A DNA stretch of 64,000 bases from DRTC01 sp964521025 (GCA_964521025.1 CAZFPK010000003.1:62001-126000), one strand, 5' to 3'. Positions 27,125-36,253 are shown, counted from the first letter of the stretch. Translations and numbers: made by a program. Notes: generated by a model not told the origin, from the sequence alone.

Positions 27125-27943
27125 CTAAAATTTCACAAACTTCTTCTTCATATCATGGTCAAAAAAGAGAATTCCTTTCCGTTCTTTTAATTCATCTAAA
27201 ATCTGCATTTTTGTCTTGAAAGTCTGTTTCCGGCAAATATCGTAAGTCGTACTGATCCCCGGATGGAGATGACTCTCGAAGCAGATAATATCTCCGGCAT
27301 AATAAGCGAGTTGTCCTTCGCTTTCGATCCTGACAATTTGCGAACCTTCCGAATGTCCTCCGACAAGTCCCAATTTTATTTCCTGAAATAATTCATAATC
27401 GCCGTCGATGGTTTGGAATTTCCCGGATTCTTCCAAAAGGCGAAGATCATCCTTGAAATTGTATCCGGGCTTATTCAATTCATCGGGATTTTTTGCCATT
27501 TCCCATTCTTTTTCTTGAAAGATATGAACTGCATTCGGGAAAGTCAGTTCTTTTTTTTCATTAAAAATAGAGACAATTCCACCGGCATGATCGAAATGCA
27601 GATGAGTCAATATAACAAAATTGATATCGAATCTGCTTACTTCGATTTGTTCCAAATTATCCAGCAAAACAAATTCGGAAGGATTGTAGATTTTCCGATT
27701 CTTATCAGTTATTTTATTGCCGATTCCAGTATCGACCAGAATATTCTTCTCATTTACTTGGATGAGCAGCAGGTTGAGAGCGAATTGGATGCGGTTTTTT
27801 TCGTCGGTTTCCAGGAATTTCTGCCAGAGAGATTTCGGTAAAACTCCCATCGCGGCTCCGCCGTCTCCCCACCAAAATCCGGCAGAAACCGGAATACATC
27901 TAACTTTTCCGACTTTTATATCTTGGCTTTCTTCGTTGTGCAT
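27125..27943 (-). CDS. MBL-fold metallo-hydrolase
   Basis: A metallo-beta-lactamase-fold hydrolase of 272 residues with the binuclear metal motif THLHFDHAGG near residue 113, the strand NILVDTGIGNK before it, and later metal ligands in GLVGGHSEGSQ and YYAGDIICFESHLHPG. This resembles the quorum-quenching-lactonase/thiolester-hydrolase branch of the fold, but the substrate cannot be read from the sequence. The start lies 44 bases inside the end of jag in another frame, so it is the last gene of the rpmH-yidC-jag unit, taking the place where mnmE usually lies. Confidence 0.87.
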   Translation of the reverse strand: MHNEESQDIKVGKVRCIPVSAGFWWGDGGAAMGVLPKSLWQKFLETDEKNRIQFALNLLLIQVNEKNILVDTGIGNKITDKNRKIYNPSEFVLLDNLEQIEVSRFDINFVILTHLHFDHAGGIVSIFNEKKELTFPNAVHIFQEKEWEMAKNPDELNKPGYNFKDDLRLLEESGKFQTIDGDYELFQEIKLGLVGGHSEGSQIVRIESEGQLAYYAGDIICFESHLHPGISTTYDICRKQTFKTKMQILDELKERKGILFFDHDMKKKFVKF

Positions 27944-28592
27944 TGTTTCTCTTTTTTTCCTTAATTTCAGTGTTTGGAGGTAAGATCACAACTCTTTTAA
28001 ATTCTCCATCTCCGATCGTCATTGTCTTCAGGTCTTTATCTTTTTCGATAATTTTATGCACGATTTTCCGGTTGGCAGCATTCAACGGTTCGAGTGTTAT
28101 GCTTTTTCCTCTTTTTTTAACCTTATCTTTCAGGGAGTTCACTTTCTCGATCAGTGTATTATTTCTTCGCTTGCGATAATCGTTCACATCGACCTGGATG
28201 CGGAGTTGTTTTTTTTCTTTTTTGTTGATCATCTGGTTGATGATATGCTGAATGCTGTCGAGTAATTTTGCTTCTTTGCCGATGAGAAAACCCGGATTTT
28301 TGGAACTGCTGATCTTGATAAAATAAGTATTATCCTTGAAATTTACTTCGAGATTTTCATAATCTGCCGTGAGATGTTCGAGCAGTTGTTTCGTATAATT
28401 CCTGATATCATCTGCTATATCCGGGAGAATGAATTTGATCTTCGTCGGTTTGGAACCGAAAAGATTTAAAAATCCGGAAGAACCTTTCTCGATCACCTCA
28501 AACTTAAAATCTTCCAATTTAAGTTTATGTTCTTCCATAAATTCCGCGATGATTTTGGAAGTTGATTTTCCTTCTTTTTCAATAATTTTCAT
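27900..28592 (-). CDS. jag: Jag/KhpB-type RNA-binding protein (KH-R3H)
   Basis: Jag proteins bind RNA and are linked to cell elongation and sporulation control. The N-terminal Jag_N domain (VIEKGSSGFLNLFGSKPTKI, about 32-52) precedes a type II KH domain (NPGFLIGKEAKLLDSIQHIINQ) and an R3H domain (LEPLNAANRKIVHKII). The tail is basic, ending KKRNNAQRRKPRYKSRKS, which is longer and more arginine/lysine-rich than in most relatives. It overlaps yidC by 14 bases and the MBL gene by 44 bases, so all three are coupled. Confidence 0.93.
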   Translation of the reverse strand: MKIIEKEGKSTSKIIAEFMEEHKLKLEDFKFEVIEKGSSGFLNLFGSKPTKIKFILPDIADDIRNYTKQLLEHLTADYENLEVNFKDNTYFIKISSSKNPGFLIGKEAKLLDSIQHIINQMINKKEKKQLRIQVDVNDYRKRRNNTLIEKVNSLKDKVKKRGKSITLEPLNAANRKIVHKIIEKDKDLKTMTIGDGEFKRVVILPPNTEIKEKKRNNAQRRKPRYKSRKS

Positions 28593-30243
28593 TTTTTTCC
28601 TGTTTAAATTTCTTTTTGATGATCATCTGCTGAACCGATGACAGGATCGAAAAAACCGTCCAGTATAGAACCAGTCCCGACGAAAGACCGCTGAAAATGA
28701 AAAGCATCATCACAGGCATCAGGTACATCATCATCTTCTGACTTTGCATTTGTGCTTTCTGCTTTTCATCCATATTTTCGAGAGACTGCCTGGAAGGAGT
28801 CATTAATTTCTGCTGTACGAACATAAAAACCGCCATCAAGATCGGAAGAATGTAATACGGATCAGGTTCGGATAGATCGTAAAGCCACAAAAAACTGGTT
28901 TGGCGCAGATCGATCGAATATCTAATAAGCGGATAAATTGCGAAAAAAATCGGCATCTGCAATAACATCGGCAGACATCCGCCAAGCGGACTGACTCCGT
29001 GTTCTTTATAAAGTTTTTTCAATTCAAGCTGCATCTGTTTCGGGTCTTTTTTGTATTTGGTTTGAATTTCCTTCATTAACGGCTGCACTTTCTGCATTTT
29101 CGTCGAGGACTCAAAACTTTTATGAGTTAATGGATAAAGAACGATTTTCAGAAGCAAAGCAAAGATCAGGATGATGATGCCGTAATTAGGAATTCCTTTA
29201 TGAAGCGTTCTGAAAACCAGGTTGAAAAGATTGCTCAAGGGACGCAGTGTTTCTCCAAAAAGGAACGGACTTTCCTGGATCTTTTCAAATCCGGGACTAA
29301 ATGCTTTCAGGTTTTGACCGATGATCGGTCCTAAATAAAGACGGTAGGAATTTGTGAATTCCGCTCGATTGATCCTGGTTCTGATTTTCATTGCCGGAGT
29401 GATCTTATTCTCTCCATTTTCCAGATAATTATTCCTGGAAGCAGTTAATTTATCCGAAAAAACAAGATCGTCAGGGGAAATCCCGAGCACAAAATATTTG
29501 GAACGAACAGCAGCCCAATCGACCTTACCGGGAAGAATTACCTGTTCTTTCAGTTTTCGGAGAGCATACTTCCCTTTTTTGGTAACTACATTATCGATTT
29601 GCGCCAGAATTTTGAAGTCCATCGGTTTGGATTTTTTTGCACCTTTGGAATCTTCCGTTTCCGCGATCCCGCTTTCCATCGAGACAAAATAATCCGAAAT
29701 TTCTTCAGTTCCGTCGATATTCAGGTTGAATTCCAGTTCATAGCCCTTTCCGAGAATGAAGGTTTTTTCGATTTTCCTGTTCTCGGTTTGAAAAGTAAAA
29801 CGCAGCCTGTTTCCATCGAGGAAATACTGAAATCCTTTGGTTGCCAGGTTGGAAATATTTCCCTTCCTGTCTGCAAGTTCGATATTCAACATTTCCAGTC
29901 CGTTCGGAATGAGATCGACAGGAGTGATCTTATCGTTTAAAAAATAGTCTTTTAATTGGACGGATTTGATGATACCGCCTTTATTGCTGAAAACGATTTT
30001 CATGAGATCATTTTCAAGTATTAGATCGTTCCTGATCTCGGTATCGGAAATTGTTTCCTCAAATTCGATTTTTGTTTCTTCGGGAAGAATAGTCTGAGTC
30101 GGGATCGAATCTTGGATCGTAACCGCAGGCTGTACATTTTTTTCTTGCTGCACAGGCTGAGACTGGCTTTTCCAGATAAATTTGTTAAAAGCCCAGAACA
30201 CTAAAATGATCAAGAGCAGGGCTAACATTGTTCTTTTTTCCAT
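28579..30243 (-). CDS. yidC: Membrane protein insertase YidC
   Basis: YidC inserts and folds inner-membrane proteins. At 554 residues it is the Gram-negative long form: an N-terminal anchor (about 5-22), a large periplasmic beta-super-sandwich domain (about 55-330), and the conserved five-helix core with PNYGIIILIFALLLKIVLYPLT, the cytoplasmic hairpin KMQKVQPLMKEIQTKYKKD, and GCLPMLLQMPIFFAIY. The basic C-terminus is short. It is downstream of yidD but separated from it by a DUF4160-DUF2442 pair, an unusual interruption. Confidence 0.96.
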   Translation of the reverse strand: MEKRTMLALLLIILVFWAFNKFIWKSQSQPVQQEKNVQPAVTIQDSIPTQTILPEETKIEFEETISDTEIRNDLILENDLMKIVFSNKGGIIKSVQLKDYFLNDKITPVDLIPNGLEMLNIELADRKGNISNLATKGFQYFLDGNRLRFTFQTENRKIEKTFILGKGYELEFNLNIDGTEEISDYFVSMESGIAETEDSKGAKKSKPMDFKILAQIDNVVTKKGKYALRKLKEQVILPGKVDWAAVRSKYFVLGISPDDLVFSDKLTASRNNYLENGENKITPAMKIRTRINRAEFTNSYRLYLGPIIGQNLKAFSPGFEKIQESPFLFGETLRPLSNLFNLVFRTLHKGIPNYGIIILIFALLLKIVLYPLTHKSFESSTKMQKVQPLMKEIQTKYKKDPKQMQLELKKLYKEHGVSPLGGCLPMLLQMPIFFAIYPLIRYSIDLRQTSFLWLYDLSEPDPYYILPILMAVFMFVQQKLMTPSRQSLENMDEKQKAQMQSQKMMMYLMPVMMLFIFSGLSSGLVLYWTVFSILSSVQQMIIKKKFKQEKNENY

Positions 30244-30323
30244 TAAATAAAGCTCCTTGAAGATAAAACTTGAGTTAAGTTTGCTTTAACGGGCTTGGCT
30301 TACGTTTTCAAGTGTTTGGTTTT

Positions 30324-30551
30324 TCAAAATAATTCTAAAGCAATTGTATCAGCACTTAAATCTTGTTCATGAGGCCAGGCTATTCCACAGAGGAATGGTT
30401 TCACCTGCTTAAAATAATTCTTATTTTTCAATTCTATAAAAACACCTTTATCAAGATAAGGTTTTACATCAAAATGACCGGTTCTTCCATCCGATAACTC
30501 GACAAATAAACAGTAATTATCCTCAGCTTTAACCTTTACAACTTTTAACAT
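30324..30551 (-). CDS. DUF2442 protein
   Basis: This protein of 75 residues shows the DUF2442 pattern: V-x-x-x-x-NYCLFVELSDGRTGHFDVKPYLDKGVF near the start and GIAWPHEQDLSADTIALEL at the end. Members are small beta-rich proteins commonly paired with a DUF4160 gene, an arrangement suspected to be toxin-antitoxin-like. The ATG lies four bases after the stop of the DUF4160 pseudogene, so translation may have depended on it. The pair is lodged between yidD and yidC. Confidence 0.85.
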   Translation of the reverse strand: MLKVVKVKAEDNYCLFVELSDGRTGHFDVKPYLDKGVFIELKNKNYFKQVKPFLCGIAWPHEQDLSADTIALELF

Positions 30552-30555
30552 GTTT

Positions 30556-30824
30556 TTACCTTAATGGTTCGATTTTATGCGGTTGATGACCTTCCACAGC
30601 AAGTTTCCAATCAGCCATTAAATCTTCTTCATGAATTTCTATCCAAGCTTGGATTAATTTCAGTTTTTTGGATGACATATCTCCTTTCAAGATATTACCT
30701 TCCGGTAGGGAAATAACGGCATCATATTCGCCATAATTCGCATGGATATGAGGTGTTCTGTGTTCTTTATTTTCAAAAAATATAGATAAATTATAATTCC
30801 ATAAAACATTGAAATTGTAGGCAT
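30556..30824 (-). pseudogene. DUF4160 gene with a single-base frameshift in a T6 run
   Basis: From ATG 30824, preceded by GGAGG, the frame reads MPTISMFYGIIIYLYF, the characteristic DUF4160 start. It then goes out of frame at six T residues (minus strand; bases 30775-30780). Adding one T restores a continuous frame: FENKEHRTPHIHANYGEYDAVI, then MSSKKLKLIQAWIEIHEEDL, ending at 30556. Both halves match the family, so this is a gene of about 89 codons broken by a one-base deletion. It could be a real mutation, a reversible slippage switch or a homopolymer sequencing error. Confidence 0.82.
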
Positions 30825-30850
30825 AATACCTCCATTTGTCTTATCTAAAT

Positions 30851-31069
30851 TCATGGCAGCGGATCATATCCACCTCGATGAAAAGGATGGCATTTCAAAA
30901 TCCTGAAAATAGATAATTTCGTTGCTCTAAAAAAATTGTACCTGGAAAACGCCTGGTAGGTATAATGGCTGCAAGATGGAATGAACCTGCAGGTTGGAGG
31001 TAAAACCGGAGATATAATTTTCCTGTATATTCCAATTATAAATAAAATCAGATTATTAAAAATTTTCAT
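30851..31069 (-). CDS. yidD: Membrane protein insertion efficiency factor YidD
   Basis: YidD assists YidC-dependent insertion at the inner membrane. At 72 residues it has the whole family signature: YRKIISPVLPPTCRFIPSCSHYTYQA, a KLSIFRILKCHPFHRGGYDPLP ending with the conserved cysteines, and an amphipathic N-terminus. It starts three bases after the rnpA stop. The usual rnpA-yidD-yidC order is kept apart from the DUF4160/DUF2442 insertion. Confidence 0.96.
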   Translation of the reverse strand: MKIFNNLILFIIGIYRKIISPVLPPTCRFIPSCSHYTYQAFSRYNFFRATKLSIFRILKCHPFHRGGYDPLP

Positions 31070-31072
31070 TAA

Positions 31073-31402
31073 TTATATTTTATTGAGCAAATCAGTTAAA
31101 TGCTGCGTTATTACCGACCACTCGGCAGTTCCGGCTTTTGCTTTAGCGATGATCACGATTTTTGTCTTAACCGGAAAGTTTTTTTTTCCCCGGAGAAAAG
31201 CCTTGATCCTCCTCTTGACCTTATTCCGGATAACAGATTTTCCTACTTTTTTGCTTACTACAATTCCAACAGCAAACTTGTCTTCAAGTATTTCCTGTTC
31301 AGGTTTTTCCTTTTGTATAAGGAAAATGAAATGATCATTTTCAAGTTTCGTGTTCTTTTGATAAACACTTTGATATTCTCGATTGGAGATTATGAATCTC
31401 AT
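31073..31402 (-). CDS. rnpA: Ribonuclease P protein component
   Basis: RnpA is the protein subunit of RNase P, which matures tRNA 5' ends. At 109 residues it has FAVGIVVSKKVGKSVIRNKVKRRIKAF, containing the conserved RNR basic helix, and TKIVIIAKAKAGTAEW. The ATG overlaps the rpmH stop as ATGA, the usual coupling of these genes. The RNase P RNA itself is not seen in this window. Confidence 0.96.
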   Translation of the reverse strand: MRFIISNREYQSVYQKNTKLENDHFIFLIQKEKPEQEILEDKFAVGIVVSKKVGKSVIRNKVKRRIKAFLRGKKNFPVKTKIVIIAKAKAGTAEWSVITQHLTDLLNKI

Positions 31403-31542
31403 TCATCACTGACTGTCAGGCGAGTTCTTCCTTTTAGTCTTCGTCTTGCCAGGATCTTTCTTCCGGCTTTTGTTTCCATTCTCGACCGGAATCCGTGTTT
31501 GTTTTTTCTTTTCCGGTTATGAGGTTGATAAGTCCTCTTCAT
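31399..31542 (-). CDS. rpmH: Ribosomal protein bL34
   Basis: A protein of 47 residues: MKRTYQPHNRKRKNKHGFRS, then RMETKAGRKILARRRLKGR, with a short tail ending SDE. This is the full L34 pattern. The ATG at 31542 follows GGAGACGGAGA. It is the first gene of the rpmH-rnpA-yidD-yidC-jag unit. dnaA, its usual divergent neighbour, is not here. Confidence 0.97.
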   Translation of the reverse strand: MKRTYQPHNRKRKNKHGFRSRMETKAGRKILARRRLKGRTRLTVSDE

Positions 31543-31721
31543 TCTCCGTCTCCTGCTTCGAGTTCATTTATTTTATAAAACCTAACTCTTTATTTTTCGC
31601 CTTCTTAGTGAAAGGCTGTGGTAAACTGAAATCGGTTGTTTTGCTGTCAAGACTTATTTCCATGGTTCGGACTGAAAATCCGCTCTTTAGAGAATAGACA
31701 AAACGGCTACCGAGAAAATAA

Positions 31722-31750
31722 ATTCTTCGTGCGTAAAGAAAACTTGTCAA
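31722..31750 (-). promoter_or_regulatory. Candidate rpmH promoter
   Basis: On the minus strand TTGACA (31745-31750) is followed after 17 bases by AAGAAT (31722-31727), a moderate -10. A second TTGACA lies at 31645-31650 with a weaker -10 (AGTTTA). Both precede rpmH in the 257-base gap, which otherwise holds nothing recognisable. Confidence 0.4.
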
Positions 31751-31799
31751 AATTCTTTCTTAAAATATTCGGGAGCAAGTTTTATTAATGGAGAGATAG

Positions 31800-34700
31800 A
31801 TGTATAAAAAACCTATTTTCTGGATTATTTTCACGATTTTAGTGATCATGAGTATTTTCTTTGTGTTGAAAAATTTCCCAAAAGTTTTTTCATTCGTTAA
31901 TCTCGATATTTCCATGGATCGAAAACAGGCAATGGAAAAAGCATCTATTATCGCTAAGGAATATGAGCTTGGTCCCGAAGAATATGAGCAGGCAGTAATT
32001 TTTGATAATGATTATTTCACCCAGATCTATGTGGAATTGGAAGGCGGAGGAAAGGAAGTTTTTAATGAGCTGCTTTCCGGAGAACTTTATAAACCGTATA
32101 AATGGCAGGTTCGTCTTTTCCGGGAAAACGAAACTAAAGAAGCAAAGATCTGGTTTACTCCGGACGGAAGAGTATATGGTTTCCGGGAAAAACTTCCCGA
32201 GACCGAACCGGGAACAAATATCTTGCCTGATTCTGCCAGGATCGTTGCGGAAACTTTTGCCGTAAAAAAATGGAATATTAACCTGAATGAATTCGAGCTG
32301 GTAGAAGATAAGAAGAACGAAGTTCTTTGCGGTCGGATCGATCATACTTTCGTTTACGAAAGACCTGAATTGAAGATAGAAAAAGCGAGATATCGCCTGC
32401 AAATTACTGTCAGTGGAGACAAAGTTACGGAAATCCGCCATTTTATGAAAATCCCGGAAGCATTTGAAAGACGCTACCGGGAAATGAGATCGGCAAATAA
32501 TACGATCGCCGGCAGCGGTGTGATCGCGATGGTGATTTTATACGGGATCGGCGGCATTATTATCGGGAGTTTTATCCTTCTTAGAAAACGCTGGATTCTC
32601 TGGAGGAAAGCAATTCTCTGGGCTTTCATCGTTGCCTTTTTGGGATTCATTGCCGGTTTTAATTACCTGCCTTTATACTGGAACTGGTATGATACTGCTC
32701 TCTCTAAAAATGCTTATCTCTTCCAGCAGATAATTCAATCTCTGGTAAGTTTTATCACTAATTTCATGTTGCTTGCTCTCACCTTTATTGCTGCGGAAAG
32801 TCTGACCAGGAAAGCGTTCCCGAATCATATTCGCTTCTGGGATATCTGGAAAAAAGATGTGGCAAATTCCAAAAGAGTTTTAGGAAATACCATTTCCGGG
32901 TATTTTGTTTCCATCTTATCGCTGGTTTTTATCATAACTTTTTATTTCTTTACTAAAAAATATCTCAACTGGTGGAATCCTGCCGGACTACTGATCGAAC
33001 CGAATACGCTGGCAACTCCGTTTCCCTGGCTGTCTGCTCTTGCCAATTCCTTGCACGCCGGTTTCTGGGAGGAATGTCTATTCAGGGCAATTCCGATCGC
33101 CGGAGCAATCTTGATCGGAACTAAATTGGGAAAAAAGAAATTGTTTCTCGGTATCGGTCTGCTTATTCAGGCTTTGATTTTTGGCATGGGTCACGCCAGT
33201 TATGCTGCTCAACCTGCTTACGCCAGAGTTGTCGAATTGTTCATTCCATCTCTATATTTCGCTTTTCTTTACATTCGTTTCGGACTGCTGACCGGAATCC
33301 TGATGCATTTTTCTTTCGATGCGATCCTGATGTCACTTCCTATCTGGATCAGTTCGACCAAAGGTATCTGGCTGGGAAGGACTGTTTTCATAATTCTTTT
33401 TTTTGTCCCCTTGTTCATCGTTATTTATCGCTGGTTACAAGCAAAAAAATTAGTTGAGATCAAAGAAGAAAATCTAAATGAGTCCTGGCAGCCCATACCA
33501 AAAATAGAAAAAGTAAAAGTCACCGATGAACAAATCCAATCAGCAGGATTCGATCAAAAAAGCTTGAAATGGATTCTCATTTTGGGAATGATCGGAATTT
33601 TTCTCTGGCTCGGATTTTCCAACTTCCAAAATTATTACCTTCCGTTAAAAATCAGCAGGAAACAGGCGATAACAACTGCAAAAGCAGAACTGGAAAGGCA
33701 GGGGATCGAACTCTCCGATGATTGGGAAATCCTGGCAGAAACCTGGAATCATGCCACCAGTGAACATAGATTTATCTGGCAGGAAGGAGGGAAAGATATT
33801 TTTGAAAAATTTATCGGAAAATATATCAATGCTGCCTGCTGGCAAATTCGTTTCGTCAGGTTTGAAGGAGATGTTGCCGCCAGGGCAGAAGAATACAATA
33901 TCTTTGTCAGGAAGGAGGGAAAAGCAGATAGATTCCGGCATCATTTACCCGAAGATATGGAGGGGGCTTTTTTAGAGAAAGAAGAAGCCGCAGAGATCTG
34001 TTACGGTGTCTTGAGAGATATTTATGAGATCGACCCTTTTAAGTTAAAAGAACTGTCTTGCTTGCCGCAAAAACTTCCCAACAGGAAGGATTGGAAATTC
34101 ACTTTCGAGGATACGATCAACTACTCTCTACCTCGAGGAGAATTGCGATATACGGTAGATATTTCAGGGAATCTTCCAACCAATGTCAGCAGTTATGTTT
34201 ATGCTTCGGAAGATTGGCTCCGGGACGAGCGCAATCAGAAAAGAACAGCTGAAGCTCTAACTTCTTTTTTCAATGTACTGATCCTGATAATTTTCGTGAT
34301 CGCTGCCATACTCGGGATCATCCAATGGACAAAACAAAAATTCTCAACAAAAACTTTTCTCTTTTTCTTATTCTTTTTGCTCATCATCCGGACAATTTTA
34401 TTTATCAATTCCTGGCAGGCAAAAATTGCTATGTTTTCAACGAGCGAACCTTTTCATAACCAGGTTTTCATGACCATCCTCAGCTTTTTCGTCAAAACAA
34501 TTTTCCTGTCATTCGGACTTGCCGTTATTGCTGCTTTAATCTCGAAATGGCAGACAAAATCAACATCTTCCAAAGATATCCTTCCTGCTTTTGCCTGGGG
34601 CGGAATAGTGATCGGGGCTGCTGCTGTAATCGGATTATCTGCACCTTCGTTGGAGCCTTTCAAACCGTCTATGGAAACCTGGGGAACGAGTATTCCGCTG

Positions 34701-35132
34701 CTTGGTTCAGCATTAAATCCGCTGATCGGTTATATAACTTTCACCTTGCTTGTAATGTTCGTTTTCTCTTTGGTTGGGAAAATGACAGGAAATTGGACGC
34801 AGAAGAAGTTTATGGGAACTCTTTTATTTCTCCTTGTTTCCGCAATCTACACAGGCAATAGATTTCTGGAAATATTTACGATCCCAGCCATTTTATTCTG
34901 GCTCGTTTCAATTATCGTAACGACTCTTTTCTTGACTTTGGTTTATTGGAATTATGCACGCAATAACCTGTTTTACATTCCAATCCTGATGAGTGTTATC
35001 TATCTTTTCCGGAATCTAAAAAATGGAATGTACCTGGCTCATCCGGCTGCTTTAGCAGGAAGTATTATCGGCATGATCATCATAATTTCGTTGGGATATT
35101 TCTGGTCGAGAAAGTTGAGGGAAAAACCTTAA
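31800..35132 (+). CDS. Large CPBP-type intramembrane metalloprotease with duplicated soluble domain
   Basis: A membrane protein of 1110 residues. After an N-terminal anchor comes a soluble domain of about 200 residues (ISMDRKQAMEKA...GGGKEVFNELL...WQVRLFREN...REKLPE). A multi-helix part then carries the CPBP/Abi protease motifs: EECLFRAIP near residue 423, GMGHASY about 45 residues later, and HFSFDA. After another helix near 600 the soluble domain recurs (ISRKQAITTAKA...GGKDIFEKFI...WQIRFVRFE...RHHLPE, about 617-720), then more membrane helices. CPBP proteins include CAAX-type prenyl proteases and bacteriocin-immunity proteins; usual length is 200-300, so this is an exceptional architecture. 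Substrate unknown. ATG follows GGAGAGATAG. Confidence 0.82.
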   Translation: MYKKPIFWIIFTILVIMSIFFVLKNFPKVFSFVNLDISMDRKQAMEKASIIAKEYELGPEEYEQAVIFDNDYFTQIYVELEGGGKEVFNELLSGELYKPYKWQVRLFRENETKEAKIWFTPDGRVYGFREKLPETEPGTNILPDSARIVAETFAVKKWNINLNEFELVEDKKNEVLCGRIDHTFVYERPELKIEKARYRLQITVSGDKVTEIRHFMKIPEAFERRYREMRSANNTIAGSGVIAMVILYGIGGIIIGSFILLRKRWILWRKAILWAFIVAFLGFIAGFNYLPLYWNWYDTALSKNAYLFQQIIQSLVSFITNFMLLALTFIAAESLTRKAFPNHIRFWDIWKKDVANSKRVLGNTISGYFVSILSLVFIITFYFFTKKYLNWWNPAGLLIEPNTLATPFPWLSALANSLHAGFWEECLFRAIPIAGAILIGTKLGKKKLFLGIGLLIQALIFGMGHASYAAQPAYARVVELFIPSLYFAFLYIRFGLLTGILMHFSFDAILMSLPIWISSTKGIWLGRTVFIILFFVPLFIVIYRWLQAKKLVEIKEENLNESWQPIPKIEKVKVTDEQIQSAGFDQKSLKWILILGMIGIFLWLGFSNFQNYYLPLKISRKQAITTAKAELERQGIELSDDWEILAETWNHATSEHRFIWQEGGKDIFEKFIGKYINAACWQIRFVRFEGDVAARAEEYNIFVRKEGKADRFRHHLPEDMEGAFLEKEEAAEICYGVLRDIYEIDPFKLKELSCLPQKLPNRKDWKFTFEDTINYSLPRGELRYTVDISGNLPTNVSSYVYASEDWLRDERNQKRTAEALTSFFNVLILIIFVIAAILGIIQWTKQKFSTKTFLFFLFFLLIIRTILFINSWQAKIAMFSTSEPFHNQVFMTILSFFVKTIFLSFGLAVIAALISKWQTKSTSSKDILPAFAWGGIVIGAAAVIGLSAPSLEPFKPSMETWGTSIPLLGSALNPLIGYITFTLLVMFVFSLVGKMTGNWTQKKFMGTLLFLLVSAIYTGNRFLEIFTIPAILFWLVSIIVTTLFLTLVYWNYARNNLFYIPILMSVIYLFRNLKNGMYLAHPAALAGSIIGMIIIISLGYFWSRKLREKP

Positions 35133-35698
35133 AAAAATAGACTTTCCGCAGCTTCTCTTTGAATTTTTCCTCATAAGGTTCGGATAGTTAGAATAAATTT
35201 GAGGGAAATCATTGAATCTTTGCAAAAATAAATTATGCAGATCTGCATTATGCTTATTGACATAATTTCTGAAATAAAAAAAGTAGGACAAAACAAAGTC
35301 GTGAAAATTTTTTCTGAATTATATCTTGCTTCCGGAGGTTGATCTTTATTAGAAATTATTTGCACGAATCCGGAAAGATTTTGCTGTTTTCTATTACCAT
35401 TCACAGAACAAGCTGTGTGAAAAGTCTTGTTTTGTTGATTTTCAGAACTCAAAATGGTCTGCTTGGTTCGATTTCACCTGTTAGAGTAGAGATATGGATT
35501 TAATTTCTCGACCTGCAAAGCCGAGTTGCATTTTTCACACAACCTGTTAAGTTGGTGGTTATTCTGTATCGAATGACAATGCAACTGTTTTAACAGTTTA
35601 TAGAGAAAATCTACTTTATAGAGTAAAACCATATTTGTTTATTGTAATATAGAATTTCCGAAGTTCACTGATATATTTCTCTCGGGATTCTTCAATAA
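35133..35698. other. 566-base gap without a supported gene
   Basis: It lies between the CPBP protease (plus strand) and the GNAT gene (minus strand, converging). I see small hairpins, for example CACAG/CTGTG near 35402-35417, and an ACAACCTGTTAAGTTGG-like stretch. A minus-strand frame of about 90 codons at 35171-35452 has no ribosome site, biased composition or recognisable domain. It may be decayed sequence. Confidence 0.4.
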
Positions 35699-36253
35699 TT
35701 ACTGCCGATCTTTTTTTAATAATGAAAACAGGATCATATCCCAAAAATCATTCTTATAAAAAACATATTCTCTTAACCTGCCTTCTCGCTGAAATCCCAG
35801 TTTTTCAAGGGTTGTATGAGCTCGCTTGTTTTGCGGATGAACGATTGCTTCGATCCTGTTTATCTTCATTTCATTAAAGACATAATTATTGGTTAGTTCG
35901 AGCGCCGATGTCATATACCCGTTTCCCCAAAAATCCGGGGACAGATCGAATCCGATCTCTGCTCGATGTTTTTGTCCGGTAAAATTATCATCTGCTTTTA
36001 CGACATAGTTTACCTGTCCCATAAAAGTATTATCAGGATTTCTGAAAATACCCCATAAAATTCCAGTCTGGTTTTTAAAAAGTGAGTTTGCCCAAGTTAT
36101 AATTTCAGCTGCTTCCTCGAGAGAACCGATCCTGTCAAAATCGACATATTTATTCACTTCTTCATTGGCAAAATGTCTGAGAACATCGGCTTTATTTTCA
36201 GGTGTTAATTGCTTTAGAATAATTCTTTCATTATGCAATATCGGGAAATCCAT
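35699..36253 (-). CDS. GNAT acetyltransferase, RimJ/RimL type
   Basis: An N-acetyltransferase of 184 residues. It opens with (L)HNERIILKQLTPENKADVLRHF, has the EIGFDLSPDFWGNGYMTSALELTNNYVF segment (acetyl-CoA-binding R/Q-x-x-G-x-G/A region with GNGYM), and ends INRIEAIVHPQNKRAHTTLEKLGFQREGRLREYVF, which is the classic RimJ/RimL C-terminal block. The acceptor is unknown: ribosomal protein N-termini or small molecules are both possible. It lies immediately downstream of the divergently read region near the Fic gene, on the same strand but 64 bases from it. Confidence 0.9.
   Translation of the reverse strand: MDFPILHNERIILKQLTPENKADVLRHFANEEVNKYVDFDRIGSLEEAAEIITWANSLFKNQTGILWGIFRNPDNTFMGQVNYVVKADDNFTGQKHRAEIGFDLSPDFWGNGYMTSALELTNNYVFNEMKINRIEAIVHPQNKRAHTTLEKLGFQREGRLREYVFYKNDFWDMILFSLLKKDRQ

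Noticed and set aside
27104..27125. Intrinsic terminator of the MBL-fold gene
   Set aside because: The hairpin is perfect but begins at the stop codon and has no T-run on the minus strand, so it is listed only as part of the repeat region.
27413..27841. Plus-strand frame of 142 codons
   Set aside because: It is antisense to the MBL-fold gene, which has clear metal-site motifs.
31543..31799. Replication origin next to rpmH
   Set aside because: The rpmH region often adjoins dnaA and oriC, but I find neither dnaA nor a cluster of TTATCCACA-type boxes.
35171..35452. Minus-strand frame of about 93 codons in the gap after the CPBP gene
   Set aside because: No ribosome site, odd composition and no recognisable motif; probably chance.
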